In this document: one piece after another, positions 1-8,812 of the stretch
How the letters are laid out: each line of letters starts with the position of its first letter
How positions within the stretch are numbered: the first letter of the stretch is position 1
Source of the DNA: Microvirga terrestris
GTDB taxonomy: Bacteria; Pseudomonadota; Alphaproteobacteria; Rhizobiales; Beijerinckiaceae
Assembly (NCBI RefSeq): GCF_015694425.1
Contig: NZ_JADQDN010000001.1
Coordinates: 682,001 to 746,000 of the forward strand
Direction of reading: 5' to 3'
Length of the DNA: 64,000 nt
The notes under the pieces: model-generated
What the model saw: the letters and a program-made list of their open reading frames with translations, nothing else
The model's database searches: none
Told to the model about the DNA's origin: nothing
Position numbers and translations under genes: made by a program

Positions 1-1116
1 GTCTGGACCGGCACCGACCGGGCTGCCTGCCGCGCCGACACGGGCGGCAGTGAGGCCGGCGCCTGCTGGGCCTTCATCTGGGACAAGCTCAATTACTTCA
101 TCTACGGCTCCTACACGATTTCGGAGCGCTGGCGGGTCAACATCTTCTTCGCCCTCCTGGCCATCGGCGTCGTGTGGCTCTTGTGGCTGAAGGCGCCACG
201 CCGGGATCTGGGAGCAGTTTACTTCTTCTGGGTATTCCCGGTCGTTTCCTATATCCTGCTGACGGGTGGCAATGAGAGCTTCAGCGGCCGCTTCTGGATC
301 GGCTTCCTCATCTTCGGCGCGCTGGTCATATCGCTCTTCGCCTTCTTGGCGGCGCTGCTGAAGACCTCGATCCGCCCGGCGCTCATCCTGGGTGGCGGTA
401 TCGTGGCGGTGATCGGCATTACGCTGGCCTTGGTCGACCTCGATTTCGGTCTCGCGCATGTGCCCACATCCTTGTGGGGCGGCGTCCTCGTGACCCTGCT
501 GGTGGCAACAGTGGGCATCGTGGTCTCGCTGCCGTTCGGCATCGTGCTGGCCCTCGGGCGACGCTCGAAGCTGCCGATCGTCAGGATGGCCTCGGTGATC
601 TTCATCGAGTTCGTGCGTGGCGTACCGCTGATCACGGTTCTGATCATGGCCAACACCATGCTGCCGCTCTTCCTGCCGGGTGACATGACGGTGGATCGCC
701 TGCTGCGGCCGCTAATCGGCACTGCGCTCTTTGCCTCCGCCTACATGGCCGAAGTGGTGCGCGGCGGTCTCCAGGCCATGCCGAAGGGGCAATATGAAGG
801 TGCCATGTCGCTGGGCCTCAACTACCCGCAGATGATGTCCCTCATTATCCTGCCGCAGGCCCTGCGCATCGTGATCCCCGGCATCGTGAACACCTTCATC
901 GGCCTGTTCAAGGACACCTCCCTGGTGGCCATCGTGGGCATCTTCGATCTGGTCAAGACCATCGAGGCGTCCCGCATCGATCCGGCTTGGGCGGCGCCTA
1001 CCATCGGCATCACCGGGTATGCTTTTGCGGCCCTGTTCTACTTTGTCTTCTGCTTTAGCATGTCGCGATATTCTCTTGGGGTCGAGCGCCGCCTTGCGGC
1101 TGGTCAGAAACGGTAA
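1..1116 (+). CDS. aapM: Amino-acid ABC transporter permease (AapM-like), 5' truncated by window edge
   Basis: The reading frame is open from base 1, so the true start lies outside the window; 371 residues are visible. It is an inner-membrane permease of the general L-amino-acid transporter AapJQMP. The C-terminal half carries the binding-protein-dependent permease domain: hydrophobic segments around GGVLVTLLVATVGIVVSLP, then FVRGVPLITVLI and the EAA-type cytoplasmic loop EGAMSLGLNYPQMMSLIILP. The soluble stretch near the visible N-terminus (ACWAFIWDKLNYFIYG) resembles the periplasmic loop of AapM. The ATPase gene aapP follows after 6 bases, so the two are co-transcribed. The substrate range (glutamate, glutamine, aspartate and other L-amino acids) is inferred from the family. 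Confidence 0.93.
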   Translation, partial: VWTGTDRAACRADTGGSEAGACWAFIWDKLNYFIYGSYTISERWRVNIFFALLAIGVVWLLWLKAPRRDLGAVYFFWVFPVVSYILLTGGNESFSGRFWIGFLIFGALVISLFAFLAALLKTSIRPALILGGGIVAVIGITLALVDLDFGLAHVPTSLWGGVLVTLLVATVGIVVSLPFGIVLALGRRSKLPIVRMASVIFIEFVRGVPLITVLIMANTMLPLFLPGDMTVDRLLRPLIGTALFASAYMAEVVRGGLQAMPKGQYEGAMSLGLNYPQMMSLIILPQALRIVIPGIVNTFIGLFKDTSLVAIVGIFDLVKTIEASRIDPAWAAPTIGITGYAFAALFYFVFCFSMSRYSLGVERRLAAGQKR

Positions 1117-1122
1117 ACATTC

Positions 1123-1911
<789 letters not shown>

Positions 1912-1927
1912 TACACACTCTCGCAAC

Positions 1928-1965
1928 AAAAAGGCCCCGAGTCTCCTAGGAGCCTTTTTGTTTGG
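1928..1965 (+). terminator. Rho-independent terminator after aapP
   Basis: The arms AAAAAGGC (1928-1935) and GCCTTTTT (1952-1959) are complementary and are followed by GTTTGG. The hairpin sits 17 bases after the aapP stop. Confidence 0.75.
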
Positions 1966-1980
1966 CTTGATTGACCTCTC

Positions 1981-2069
1981 CGTCATGGCCGGGCCTGTCC
2001 CGGCCATCCCGATCTTGAAATGCGCCGTGCTTGCCGGTCGAGATCACGGGCGCGAGGCCGGTGATGACG
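1981..2069 (-). repeat. Two-hairpin interspersed repeat, copy 1 (inverted)
   Basis: Read on the minus strand, this 89-bp unit matches the copies at 11537-11626 and 63136-63225. It consists of a CGTCATCACCGGCC...GGTGATC palindrome, a variable spacer of about 25-30 bases, then GGATGGCCGGG...CCCGGCCATGACG. It lies between the aapP terminator and the 3' end of sseA, so it is intergenic like the others. Confidence 0.85.
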
Positions 2070-2097
2070 AGGGGCACTTAGGGCACGATGACCTGAA

Positions 2098-2952
2098 CTA
2101 ATCTCTCTTCGCCGGCCCTGTCGCGACCGGCAAATCCTCCCGGGCGCCCCATTCGGCCCATGAGCCGTCATAGATCGCCTTAATCGGGCGGCCTGCGGCC
2201 TCGAAGGCGACCCCGAGAATGGCAGCCGAAACGCCGGAGCCGCAGCTTGTGATCACGGGCTGGCTAGGATCGATGCCTGCCTCGGCGATGGCCTTCTCAA
2301 GTCCCTCCCTGTCCTTCAAGCGGCCATTCTCGACGATCCGGTCAAAAGGCAGGTTGAGGCTGCCCGGGATGTGTCCCATGCGAAGGCCGGGTCGCGGTTC
2401 GGGAGCCTCGCCGTTGAAGCGGTTGGCCGGCCGGGCATCCACCACCTGAGCCGCCTTCGATTGCAGAAATTCCTGCACGGTTGAAGCATCCGCAACAACG
2501 GAAGCATCGAAAGTCGGCGTGAAGGTCCGGGGAACGCGGGTCTTCTCCGGTCCTGTCTCTACCGGTCGTCCTTCCGCCTTCCAGGCAGGAAAGCCGCCGT
2601 CGAGAATCGAGACCTTGCGCGCGCCGAAGGCCTGGAAGGTCCAGCGGACACGCGGGGCCGAGAAGAGGCCGGCGCCATCATAAACCACGATAGTCATGTC
2701 TTCGCTGATCCCCATCGCACCAACGGCCTTCGCGAAATCGTCGGGCAAGGGCAGCATGTGGGGGAGGGACGACGAGGTGTCCTTCACGGTGTCGATGTCG
2801 AAGCGGACCGCGCCTGGAATGTGACCCGCGATGTAGTCGGCCTGCGGATCCCGATTCTGGGTCGGGAGATACCAGGAGCCGTCCACGACCACGAGGTTCG
2901 GATCATCGAGGTGCTCCTGCAGCCAGGCGGTCGACACGAAGGGCTGGGACAT
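2098..2952 (-). CDS. sseA: 3-mercaptopyruvate sulfurtransferase (SseA-type double rhodanese)
   Basis: This 284-residue protein transfers sulfur from 3-mercaptopyruvate or thiosulfate to thiol acceptors or cyanide. It has two rhodanese modules: the N-terminal one contains [16 protein letters not shown], and the C-terminal one contains [10 protein letters not shown] and the catalytic loop TSCGSGVSA, which is the 3-MST type (CGSGV). I chose the ATG at 2952 because AAGGA lies 6 bases upstream; the in-frame ATG at 2958 would overlap that site. It follows alaX by 29 bases on the same strand and is probably the last gene of a phrB-alaX-sseA unit. Confidence 0.93.
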   Translation of the reverse strand: MSQPFVSTAWLQEHLDDPNLVVVDGSWYLPTQNRDPQADYIAGHIPGAVRFDIDTVKDTSSSLPHMLPLPDDFAKAVGAMGISEDMTIVVYDGAGLFSAPRVRWTFQAFGARKVSILDGGFPAWKAEGRPVETGPEKTRVPRTFTPTFDASVVADASTVQEFLQSKAAQVVDARPANRFNGEAPEPRPGLRMGHIPGSLNLPFDRIVENGRLKDREGLEKAIAEAGIDPSQPVITSCGSGVSAAILGVAFEAAGRPIKAIYDGSWAEWGAREDLPVATGPAKRD

Positions 2953-2981
2953 GACCATTCCTTTCGAATGGAGAACAGGGT

Positions 2982-3704
2982 TCAGTCGGTAAGGGACAGG
3001 CGAACACGGCGGTTCTGCTTGCCCTTCTTTTCGATGTCGGTGATGACGACCGTGCCGATCTCAGACGTCCGCCGTACATGGGTGCCGCCGCAGGGCTGAA
3101 GATCGATCCCTTCGATCTCCACCAGACGCACCCGTCCGGATCCACGCGGAGGCTTCACCGACATGGTCTTCACAAGACCGGGATTGGCATCGAGCTCCTC
3201 GTCCGTGATCCACCGCTCCGTGATGGGGGCGTCGCGTGCAATTAGGGCGTTCAGCTTGTCCGTGATTTCAGCTTTGTCGAGGCCTGCATCCGGAATGTCG
3301 AAATCAAGGCGCCCGTCGCCATCGCCAATGGCGCCGCCGGTGACCGGGTAGGGCAGCACGACGCTGAGAAGATGAAGCGCCGTGTGAACGCGCATGCGCT
3401 TGAGGCGCCGCGGCCAATCGAGCTGCAGGGTGACGGTCTCGTCCTCCGTCAGCCGGGATGCTGCCTCCGTTCCGACCAGATGCGCCACCTGCGAGCGATC
3501 AGCGCCGTAGACGGTGTTGGTGATCTCGATCCTGTCGCCATTGGCTATCACGAGTGCACCCACATCTCCCGGCTGCCCGCCGCCCTGGGCGTAGAACACC
3601 GTGCGATCGAGAATGACGCCGCCCTCCGGCGTGGTTCCGAGAACCCGGGCTTCGCAGGAGGTGGCATAGGCGTCGTCGCGGAAAAGCAGTGTCGTGGCGG
3701 TCAT
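2982..3704 (-). CDS. Alanyl-tRNA editing protein (AlaX-like deacylase)
   Basis: This 240-residue stand-alone editing domain is related to the second domain of AlaRS and hydrolyses mischarged Ser- or Gly-tRNA(Ala). The zinc-binding residues are visible: HTALHLLS near the middle supplies the HxxxH motif, and [13 protein letters not shown] near the C-terminus supplies Cys and His. The N-terminal part ([17 protein letters not shown]) is the alpha/beta domain typical of AlaX-M type enzymes. It lies between phrB and sseA on the same strand. Exact substrate specificity cannot be read from sequence. Confidence 0.9.
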   Translation of the reverse strand: MTATTLLFRDDAYATSCEARVLGTTPEGGVILDRTVFYAQGGGQPGDVGALVIANGDRIEITNTVYGADRSQVAHLVGTEAASRLTEDETVTLQLDWPRRLKRMRVHTALHLLSVVLPYPVTGGAIGDGDGRLDFDIPDAGLDKAEITDKLNALIARDAPITERWITDEELDANPGLVKTMSVKPPRGSGRVRLVEIEGIDLQPCGGTHVRRTSEIGTVVITDIEKKGKQNRRVRLSLTD

Positions 3705-3806
3705 GTGCGTCTCAATAGATGGGGGCGGAGGACCCTTGTCGGAAAGGCGAGGGGCGATGCTGACTGCAATGGGCGCGACGGGTCAAGCCATTCTCTTCGT
3801 CGGATG

Positions 3807-5288
3807 TCAGGCAGTTGGTTCGGATGCCAAGCCCCGCAGACTGCGAAAGGCCTCAAGGGCACGCTCCCGCGCCGGGCCATGTGGAACGATGGGTTTCGGA
3901 TAGGTTTCGCCCAGAACAACGCCCGCTTCACGAAGCACTGCGGGCGGAGCCTCCCAGGGCTTATGGACGAAGCCTGGAGGAAGTTGCGAGAGTTCGGGCA
4001 TAAAGGTTCGAATGTAATCTCCCTCGGGATCGAACTTCTCGCCCTGCGTCACCGGGTTGAAGATCCGATGGAAGGGAGCCGAGTCCGGGCCGGAGCCTGC
4101 AATCCACTGCCAGCTGAAGGCATTGTTGGCGGGATCCGCATCAACGAGCGTGTCCCAGAACCACGCCTCGCCCTGTCGCCAGTCGGTCAGCAGGTGCTTC
4201 ACCAGGAAGGATGCGGTTATCATGCGCACCCGGTTGTGCATCCAGCCGGTCTGCCAGAGCTGGCGCATGCCGGCATCGACGATCGGATAGCCGGTGAGAC
4301 CTTTCTGCCAGGCCTTGAGGGATGGGCGATCCTGAATCCAGGGAAAGTTATCGAACCGGCTGCTATGCGGTTTGTCCGGCAGATGCGGGTGGAAATGAAG
4401 CAATTGGTAGGTGAAGTCGCGCCAGGCGATCTCGCTGAGGAACTTCTCTGCATCCGGCCCGAGGCCGGGCTCAGCGGCAACCGCATTCATGACCGCGTGC
4501 CAAACCTGCCGCGGGCTGATTTCCCCGAAGCGCAGATGCGGTGACAGACGCGAACTTCCTTCCTGCGAAGGCAGATCCCGCCGCTCGGCATAGCCTTTCA
4601 GGCCTGTCTCGATGAACCGGGAGAACCGAGCCTGAGCTGCGTGCTCACCCCGTTCCCACACCTGCCTCATACCGCCGGCCCAGTCGGGGAATGAGGGTTC
4701 AAGGCCAAGCTCCGTCAGCGGAATGGCCCGATCAAGGATCGATCGCGGCCAGACGCCACCCTTCAGCCGTCGCGGTGCCGGAAGCGGAGGCTTGATGGAC
4801 CGGGCGTTTACGGCCCGAAGATATGGGGTAAAGACCTGGAATGGCTTGCCGGCCTGGTTCGTGATCTCCCAGGGCTCGTGCAGCAGGCGGCCGCTGCAGC
4901 TGTGAACCTTGATACCTGCATCCGACAGGCGTTTCTTAATGGCGCTATCCACGGCGATCTCGGCCGCGCCATAGCGGCGGTTCCAGTAGACCGCCGAGGC
5001 ACCAGTTTCCCGCACCACGCTCTCAACTAGGTCGAGAGCCGAGCCTTTCAGGATAAGAAGGCTGGAGCCGGCGCGCTCCAAAGTCTCACTGAGCGCCTTG
5101 AGCGATCCATGGAGCCACCAGCAGGCGGCGGCTCCAAGCGGGCGGATCCCTTCCGATTCATCATCGAGCACATAGAAGCATAGAACCTGCGATCCGGTTG
5201 CCGCCGCCGCAGACAGGGCAGGGTTGTCGCTCAGGCGATGATCGTCACGGAACCAGACGAGGACGGGCTTTTGTGAATCGCTGCTCAT
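3807..5288 (-). CDS. phrB: Deoxyribodipyrimidine photolyase (CPD photolyase)
   Basis: This 493-residue flavoprotein repairs cyclobutane pyrimidine dimers using blue light. The N-terminal alpha/beta antenna domain begins VLVWFRDDHRLSDNPAL. The C-terminal FAD domain has SRLSPHLRFGEISPRQVWH, YPIVDAGMRQLWQTGWMHNR, the NAFSWQWIAGSG block and FNPVTQGEKFDPEGDYIR, all classic photolyase signatures. The ATG at 5288 (MSSDSQ) matches the usual start of the family; an in-frame start further upstream would add 19 unlikely residues. It heads the minus-strand phrB-alaX-sseA group. A cryptochrome role is possible but less likely given the complete photolyase motifs. Confidence 0.93.
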   Translation of the reverse strand: MSSDSQKPVLVWFRDDHRLSDNPALSAAAATGSQVLCFYVLDDESEGIRPLGAAACWWLHGSLKALSETLERAGSSLLILKGSALDLVESVVRETGASAVYWNRRYGAAEIAVDSAIKKRLSDAGIKVHSCSGRLLHEPWEITNQAGKPFQVFTPYLRAVNARSIKPPLPAPRRLKGGVWPRSILDRAIPLTELGLEPSFPDWAGGMRQVWERGEHAAQARFSRFIETGLKGYAERRDLPSQEGSSRLSPHLRFGEISPRQVWHAVMNAVAAEPGLGPDAEKFLSEIAWRDFTYQLLHFHPHLPDKPHSSRFDNFPWIQDRPSLKAWQKGLTGYPIVDAGMRQLWQTGWMHNRVRMITASFLVKHLLTDWRQGEAWFWDTLVDADPANNAFSWQWIAGSGPDSAPFHRIFNPVTQGEKFDPEGDYIRTFMPELSQLPPGFVHKPWEAPPAVLREAGVVLGETYPKPIVPHGPARERALEAFRSLRGLASEPTA

Positions 5289-5372
5289 GGCGGCACAATA
5301 CAGCCGCGCTTCGAACGCGCGACAACTGAGTGCACAGATCGACAAGTTTTGATGGGGGAGGAGAGGTAAGGT

Positions 5373-5447
5373 TGGCTCCGGCGGTAGGATTCGAACCTAC
5401 GACCAACGGATTAACAGTCCGCTGCGCTACCGCTGCGCCACGCCGGA
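5373..5447 (-). tRNA. tRNA-Asn (GTT)
   Basis: The 75-nt cloverleaf reads from 5447 down to 5373. The acceptor arms TCCGGCG and CGCCGGA pair, CCA is encoded at the 3' end, the T-arm GGTTCGAATCC is present, and the anticodon loop CTGTTAA gives anticodon GTT. Confidence 0.96.
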
Positions 5448-5656
5448 ATAAGCCTAACCTCCAAAGAAGCTGAAACAGGAGCTTCTCGAGCGCCGGGGTG
5501 TCTTCGAAGACCGTTCCCGGCGAGGTGGGAGGCATATAGCATGGGTTTCGAGTGTTGCAACCCCCTTGTTGGCGCACCCGAGTTTAAAAGGGGCTGTTGC
5601 TCTTTGGGGGGACGCTTGCTATGGAGCAGCCGTCGCGTTCGCGGCACGCCCCGGAT

Positions 5657-5730
5657 GGCCTCGTGGCGGAGTGGTTACGCAGAGGACTGCAAATCCTTGC
5701 ACCCCGGTTCGATTCCGGGCGAGGCCTCCA
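5657..5730 (+). tRNA. tRNA-Cys (GCA)
   Basis: The 74-nt cloverleaf has acceptor arms GGCCTCG and CGAGGCC, discriminator T, encoded CCA, T-arm GGTTCGATTCC and anticodon loop CTGCAAA, giving anticodon GCA. The pcm start codon is 22 bases downstream with no visible terminator between, so read-through into pcm is plausible. Confidence 0.96.
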
Positions 5731-5752
5731 ACAATTTCTAAAGGCACTGTCG

Positions 5753-6415
5753 ATGGTCGATTTCGCTCAAGCGCGCCGTATCATGGTTGATGGCCAGCTG
5801 CGCACTTTCGATGTGAACGACATCCCTCTTCTGGACGCCATGGATGCTGTGCCGCGCGAGCTTTTCGTGCTTCCGGGTCGGGAAGAGCTTGCCTATATCG
5901 ACCAGGACGTTCTCGTCAGCGACGGGGCCGAACGGCGCTACATGCTCTCCCCGATGATCCTCGGGCGCCTGGTCCAGGCTCTCGGGATCGAGAAAGGCGA
6001 CCGGGTTCTCGACGTGGCCTGCGGCCGCGGTTACGCCTCGGCGGTGTTCAGCGAGCTTGGCGCTCAGGTCACGGGGCTTGAGGCCGACGATGCGCTTGCC
6101 GGTGCGGCGCGACAGAGCCTGAGCTCGGCTGGTGCAGGAAATGTTACTGTCGTGACAGGACCCCTGGAGCAGGGCCATGCCGGCAATGCGCCTTACGATG
6201 CCATTCTGATCAACGGCGCTGTCGAGGTTCGCCCCGAGGTGCTGCTTCATCAGCTGGCGGAAGGCGGGCGTCTTGCCTGCGTGAAGGGCCGCGGGCGCGC
6301 AGCCCGGGCAACCCTCTATGTCCGCACGGGTGATGCCATTGGCGAGCGTGCCCTGTTCGAGGCGGCCGCACCCCTGCTGGCTCCTTTCGTTCAAGTCCCC
6401 GGCTTCACGTTCTGA
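5753..6415 (+). CDS. pcm: Protein-L-isoaspartate O-methyltransferase family protein
   Basis: This 220-residue SAM-dependent methyltransferase is of the Pcm family, which methylates isoaspartyl residues in damaged proteins. The opening MVDFAQARRIMVDGQLRTFDV and the SAM-binding motif VLDVACGRGYASAVFSELG are typical of the alphaproteobacterial branch, which is often found directly before tolC as here. The motif-I glycines are intact. The start is the ATG at 5753, preceded by AAAGG. The usual substrate-loop motif of E. coli Pcm is not obvious, so the substrate may differ. Confidence 0.87.
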   Translation: MVDFAQARRIMVDGQLRTFDVNDIPLLDAMDAVPRELFVLPGREELAYIDQDVLVSDGAERRYMLSPMILGRLVQALGIEKGDRVLDVACGRGYASAVFSELGAQVTGLEADDALAGAARQSLSSAGAGNVTVVTGPLEQGHAGNAPYDAILINGAVEVRPEVLLHQLAEGGRLACVKGRGRAARATLYVRTGDAIGERALFEAAAPLLAPFVQVPGFTF

Positions 6416-6600
6416 TCCTTTCCAGATCCTTAATTTCTATGGTTCGCGGTGTCGCTTTTTTGCGCCACCCCAGCGCAAAAATGGAATTGAGCGCAGCGCG
6501 TTGTTGCCGACTCGGTTCCCATGGTTATTGTTGCGCTTTGAGTCGGAACGATTTCTAAAATGGCCTCGATGGCGGTCGACGGCTTTGAATCGGTGGGCAG

Positions 6601-8013
6601 GTGCGCGTGAACGAAAAGAATTCCAAGAAAACGTATCGCTTGCTCTTTGGGGCGATGACCTCGGTGTTTGTGCTGATGGGGGCTAGCGGCGCGTCGGCAG
6701 AAACCTTGGAGAGCGCCTTGGCGCGCGCCTATGGCAACAATCCCGAGTTGAACGCCCAGCGGGCCAGTGTCCGGGTCCGGGACGAGGACGTCGCACAGGC
6801 GAAATCGGGCTATCGCCCCAGGATCAATGCAACGGCGGATTACGGCCAGACCTATTCAGACGCCAGTCGACAGGGCGTGTTTGGGGGAGCTACTCGAAGC
6901 AATAATATTATTACCCCTCGAGGCTTTGGAGTTGAGATCAATCAGTCGATCTTCGACGGGTTTCAGACCAGCAACCGCGTTCGAGCAGCAGAGTCCGGTG
7001 TGCTCGGCTCGAGAGAACAGCTCAACACGAGCGAGCAGAGCGTGCTGCTCGATGCCGCGACCGCCTATATGGATGTCCTGCGAGATACGGCCATCCTCGA
7101 CCTGCAGCGCAACAACGTCGAGGTCATCGACGAGCAACTGCGGCAGACGCGAGACCGCTTCAATGTCGGCGAAGTGACCCGGACAGATGTCGCCCAGGCG
7201 GAAGCGCGCCTTGCGGCGTCACGGTCCGAAGCGAGCTTGGCCGAGGCCAACCTGCGCAACAGCATCGCCGTCTATCGCCAGGTCGTCGGGGTCGAACCTC
7301 AGCAGCTGGCGCCTGGACGCCCCTTGGACACCCTGACGCCGCGGTCGGTCGATGCAGCCGTGAGGGTCGCCCTGAACGAGCATCCTGCGATCAAGGCGCG
7401 TCAGCATGCGGTGGATGTGGCCGAGCTGCAGGTGAAGGTGGCCCAGGGCGCACTTGCACCGCAACTGGGCGTGGCTGGTTCCGTGGACCAGCGCTATTCC
7501 AGCCAGTCGGCTGGAGATCAAACGTTTTCCGCCTCCGTAGTCGCGCGACTGACGGTGCCGATCTACGAGGGCGGTCAGGTTTACGCTGCTACCCGGCAGG
7601 CCAAGGAAGAAGCCGGACAACGTCGTCTTGAGGCCGATTCAGTCCGTGACCAGGTTCGCGCTGCCGTGCAGTCGTCCTGGGGTCGTCTGGAAGCGGCCCG
7701 CGCTCAGATCCAGGCCGCCCAGGCTCAGATCGACGCCGCCGAAACGGCGCTCAGCGGCGTGCGCGAGGAGGCCCGTGTGGGTCAGCGCACGACCCTTGAC
7801 GTCCTGAACGCCCAGCAGGAACTTCTCACCGCCCGTGTGAACCTCATCCAGGCTCAGCGCGACCGGGTGGTTGCCTCGTACAGCCTCGTCAATGCCATGG
7901 GGCGGCTCAACTCCCGCGCGTTGGCTCTGAAGGTGAATCACTACAGCCCGAAGATTCACTACGATCAGGTCAAGGATCTTTGGATCGGTACATCGACGCC
8001 TGACGGTCGTTGA
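6601..8013 (+). CDS. tolC: TolC family outer-membrane efflux/secretion channel
   Basis: This 470-residue protein is the outer-membrane tunnel of tripartite efflux pumps and type I secretion. It has an N-terminal signal peptide ending near VLMGASGASA, followed by ETLESALARAYGNNPELNAQRA, the typical start of TolC proteins. Two outer-membrane-efflux repeats follow, with long helices (LNTSEQSVLLDAATAYMDVL; LEAARAQIQAAQAQIDAAET) and VREEARVGQRTTLDVLNAQQ. The start is uncertain: GTG at 6601 or GTG at 6607. A clear terminator follows at 8021. It could serve export of the RTX protein at 43799, but no inner-membrane partner is encoded nearby. Confidence 0.92.
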   Translation: MRVNEKNSKKTYRLLFGAMTSVFVLMGASGASAETLESALARAYGNNPELNAQRASVRVRDEDVAQAKSGYRPRINATADYGQTYSDASRQGVFGGATRSNNIITPRGFGVEINQSIFDGFQTSNRVRAAESGVLGSREQLNTSEQSVLLDAATAYMDVLRDTAILDLQRNNVEVIDEQLRQTRDRFNVGEVTRTDVAQAEARLAASRSEASLAEANLRNSIAVYRQVVGVEPQQLAPGRPLDTLTPRSVDAAVRVALNEHPAIKARQHAVDVAELQVKVAQGALAPQLGVAGSVDQRYSSQSAGDQTFSASVVARLTVPIYEGGQVYAATRQAKEEAGQRRLEADSVRDQVRAAVQSSWGRLEAARAQIQAAQAQIDAAETALSGVREEARVGQRTTLDVLNAQQELLTARVNLIQAQRDRVVASYSLVNAMGRLNSRALALKVNHYSPKIHYDQVKDLWIGTSTPDGR

Positions 8014-8020
8014 TAAGTTT

Positions 8021-8060
8021 CGGGGCCAGGGCTTTTTAGTTCTGGCCCCGCTTGTTTTCT
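8021..8060 (+). terminator. Rho-independent terminator after tolC
   Basis: CGGGGCCAG (8021-8029) pairs with CTGGCCCCG (8042-8050), followed by a T-rich tail CTTGTTTTCT. It starts 8 bases after the tolC stop. Confidence 0.85.
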
Positions 8061-8066
8061 TAATAC

Positions 8067-8102
8067 TTCAGTAAAATACTGAACGAACATTCTTGAGAAT
8101 GT
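8067..8102. promoter_or_regulatory. Two short palindromes upstream of popZ
   Basis: TTCAGTA-AAA-TACTGAA (8067-8083) and CATTCT-TG-AGAATG (8089-8102) lie back to back in the 73 bases before the popZ start, after the tolC terminator. They could be regulator sites; no known box is matched with confidence. Confidence 0.35.
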
Positions 8103-8133
8103 GATTCTTGAAGTTTTTGATTTGGATGCGGCT

Positions 8134-8718
8134 ATGGGTTCATCGAGCCTGAAAGTTAACGAGCCATCGATGGAAGATATTTTGGCTTCCATCAGGCGGA
8201 TCATCTCCGACGACCAGGAGGTTTCGCCATCCTCCGACCCCCAGGAGCCGAGTTCCTCACCCCTGAAGAATGTGCTGGACATTGCGGAACTGCATGTGTC
8301 GCCGCTCATCGGCACGAGTCCCAATGAGCCTCTTCTGGGGCCCTGGAGCCGAGGGGATGCTGCCTTCGTCGATCCTCGGTCCGACGCGGAGTCCAGTTTG
8401 GACTGGAGGGCCTTCGATGCACCGGATGAGCCTGGGCTCGAGCCCATCATAGTGCCTAAGCCCGTTCTGAAGGCTGCGGCCAGACCCGCCCCGCCCGCTG
8501 CCGATAGTCTCCTCTCCAGCGAGACCAGCGCCTCGGTGTCCGGTGCCTTCAGCCGCCTGAATGAGACGGTCAAGCCCGCTCAGCCGCAGACGGTCGAGGA
8601 CCTGATGAAGGAGATGCTGAGGCCCATGCTGAAGACATGGCTCGACGACAATCTTCCTTCCCTAGTCGAGCGCTTGGTCCGAACCGAAATCGAGCGGGTA
8701 ACCCGCGGCCGGGGCTGA
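8134..8718 (+). CDS. popZ: PopZ polar organizing protein (DUF2497)
   Basis: This 194-residue acidic, proline-rich protein is predicted to form the cell-pole matrix that anchors ParB and cell-cycle regulators. The conserved N-terminal helix EPSMEDILASIRRIISDD and the C-terminal oligomerisation region VEDLMKEMLRPMLKTWLDDN followed by LPSLVERLVRTEIERVTRG are the two hallmarks of PopZ/DUF2497; the middle is low-complexity, as expected. I chose the ATG at 8134 rather than the GTG at 8101. The position immediately upstream of valS and downstream of tolC is a common alphaproteobacterial arrangement. PopZ partners also include DivK-pathway proteins; divK lies at 31645. Confidence 0.92.
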   Translation: MGSSSLKVNEPSMEDILASIRRIISDDQEVSPSSDPQEPSSSPLKNVLDIAELHVSPLIGTSPNEPLLGPWSRGDAAFVDPRSDAESSLDWRAFDAPDEPGLEPIIVPKPVLKAAARPAPPAADSLLSSETSASVSGAFSRLNETVKPAQPQTVEDLMKEMLRPMLKTWLDDNLPSLVERLVRTEIERVTRGRG

Positions 8719-8812
8719 GATTGTCCCGCGTCTGTTGACTTCGGCCGGTCGGTCCGGTTTGTAGCCGTCTTGCTTGCGCGTTGTTCGCGCCAACAGGCCG
8801 GTAACTATCATG

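Noticed and set aside
3372-4544. 390-codon plus-strand frame spanning alaX and phrB
   Set aside because: It crosses two real minus-strand genes with clear motifs, and its own product has none.
6901-6912. AATAATATTATT palindrome inside tolC
   Set aside because: It is within conserved coding sequence (SNNIITP) and short; most likely chance.
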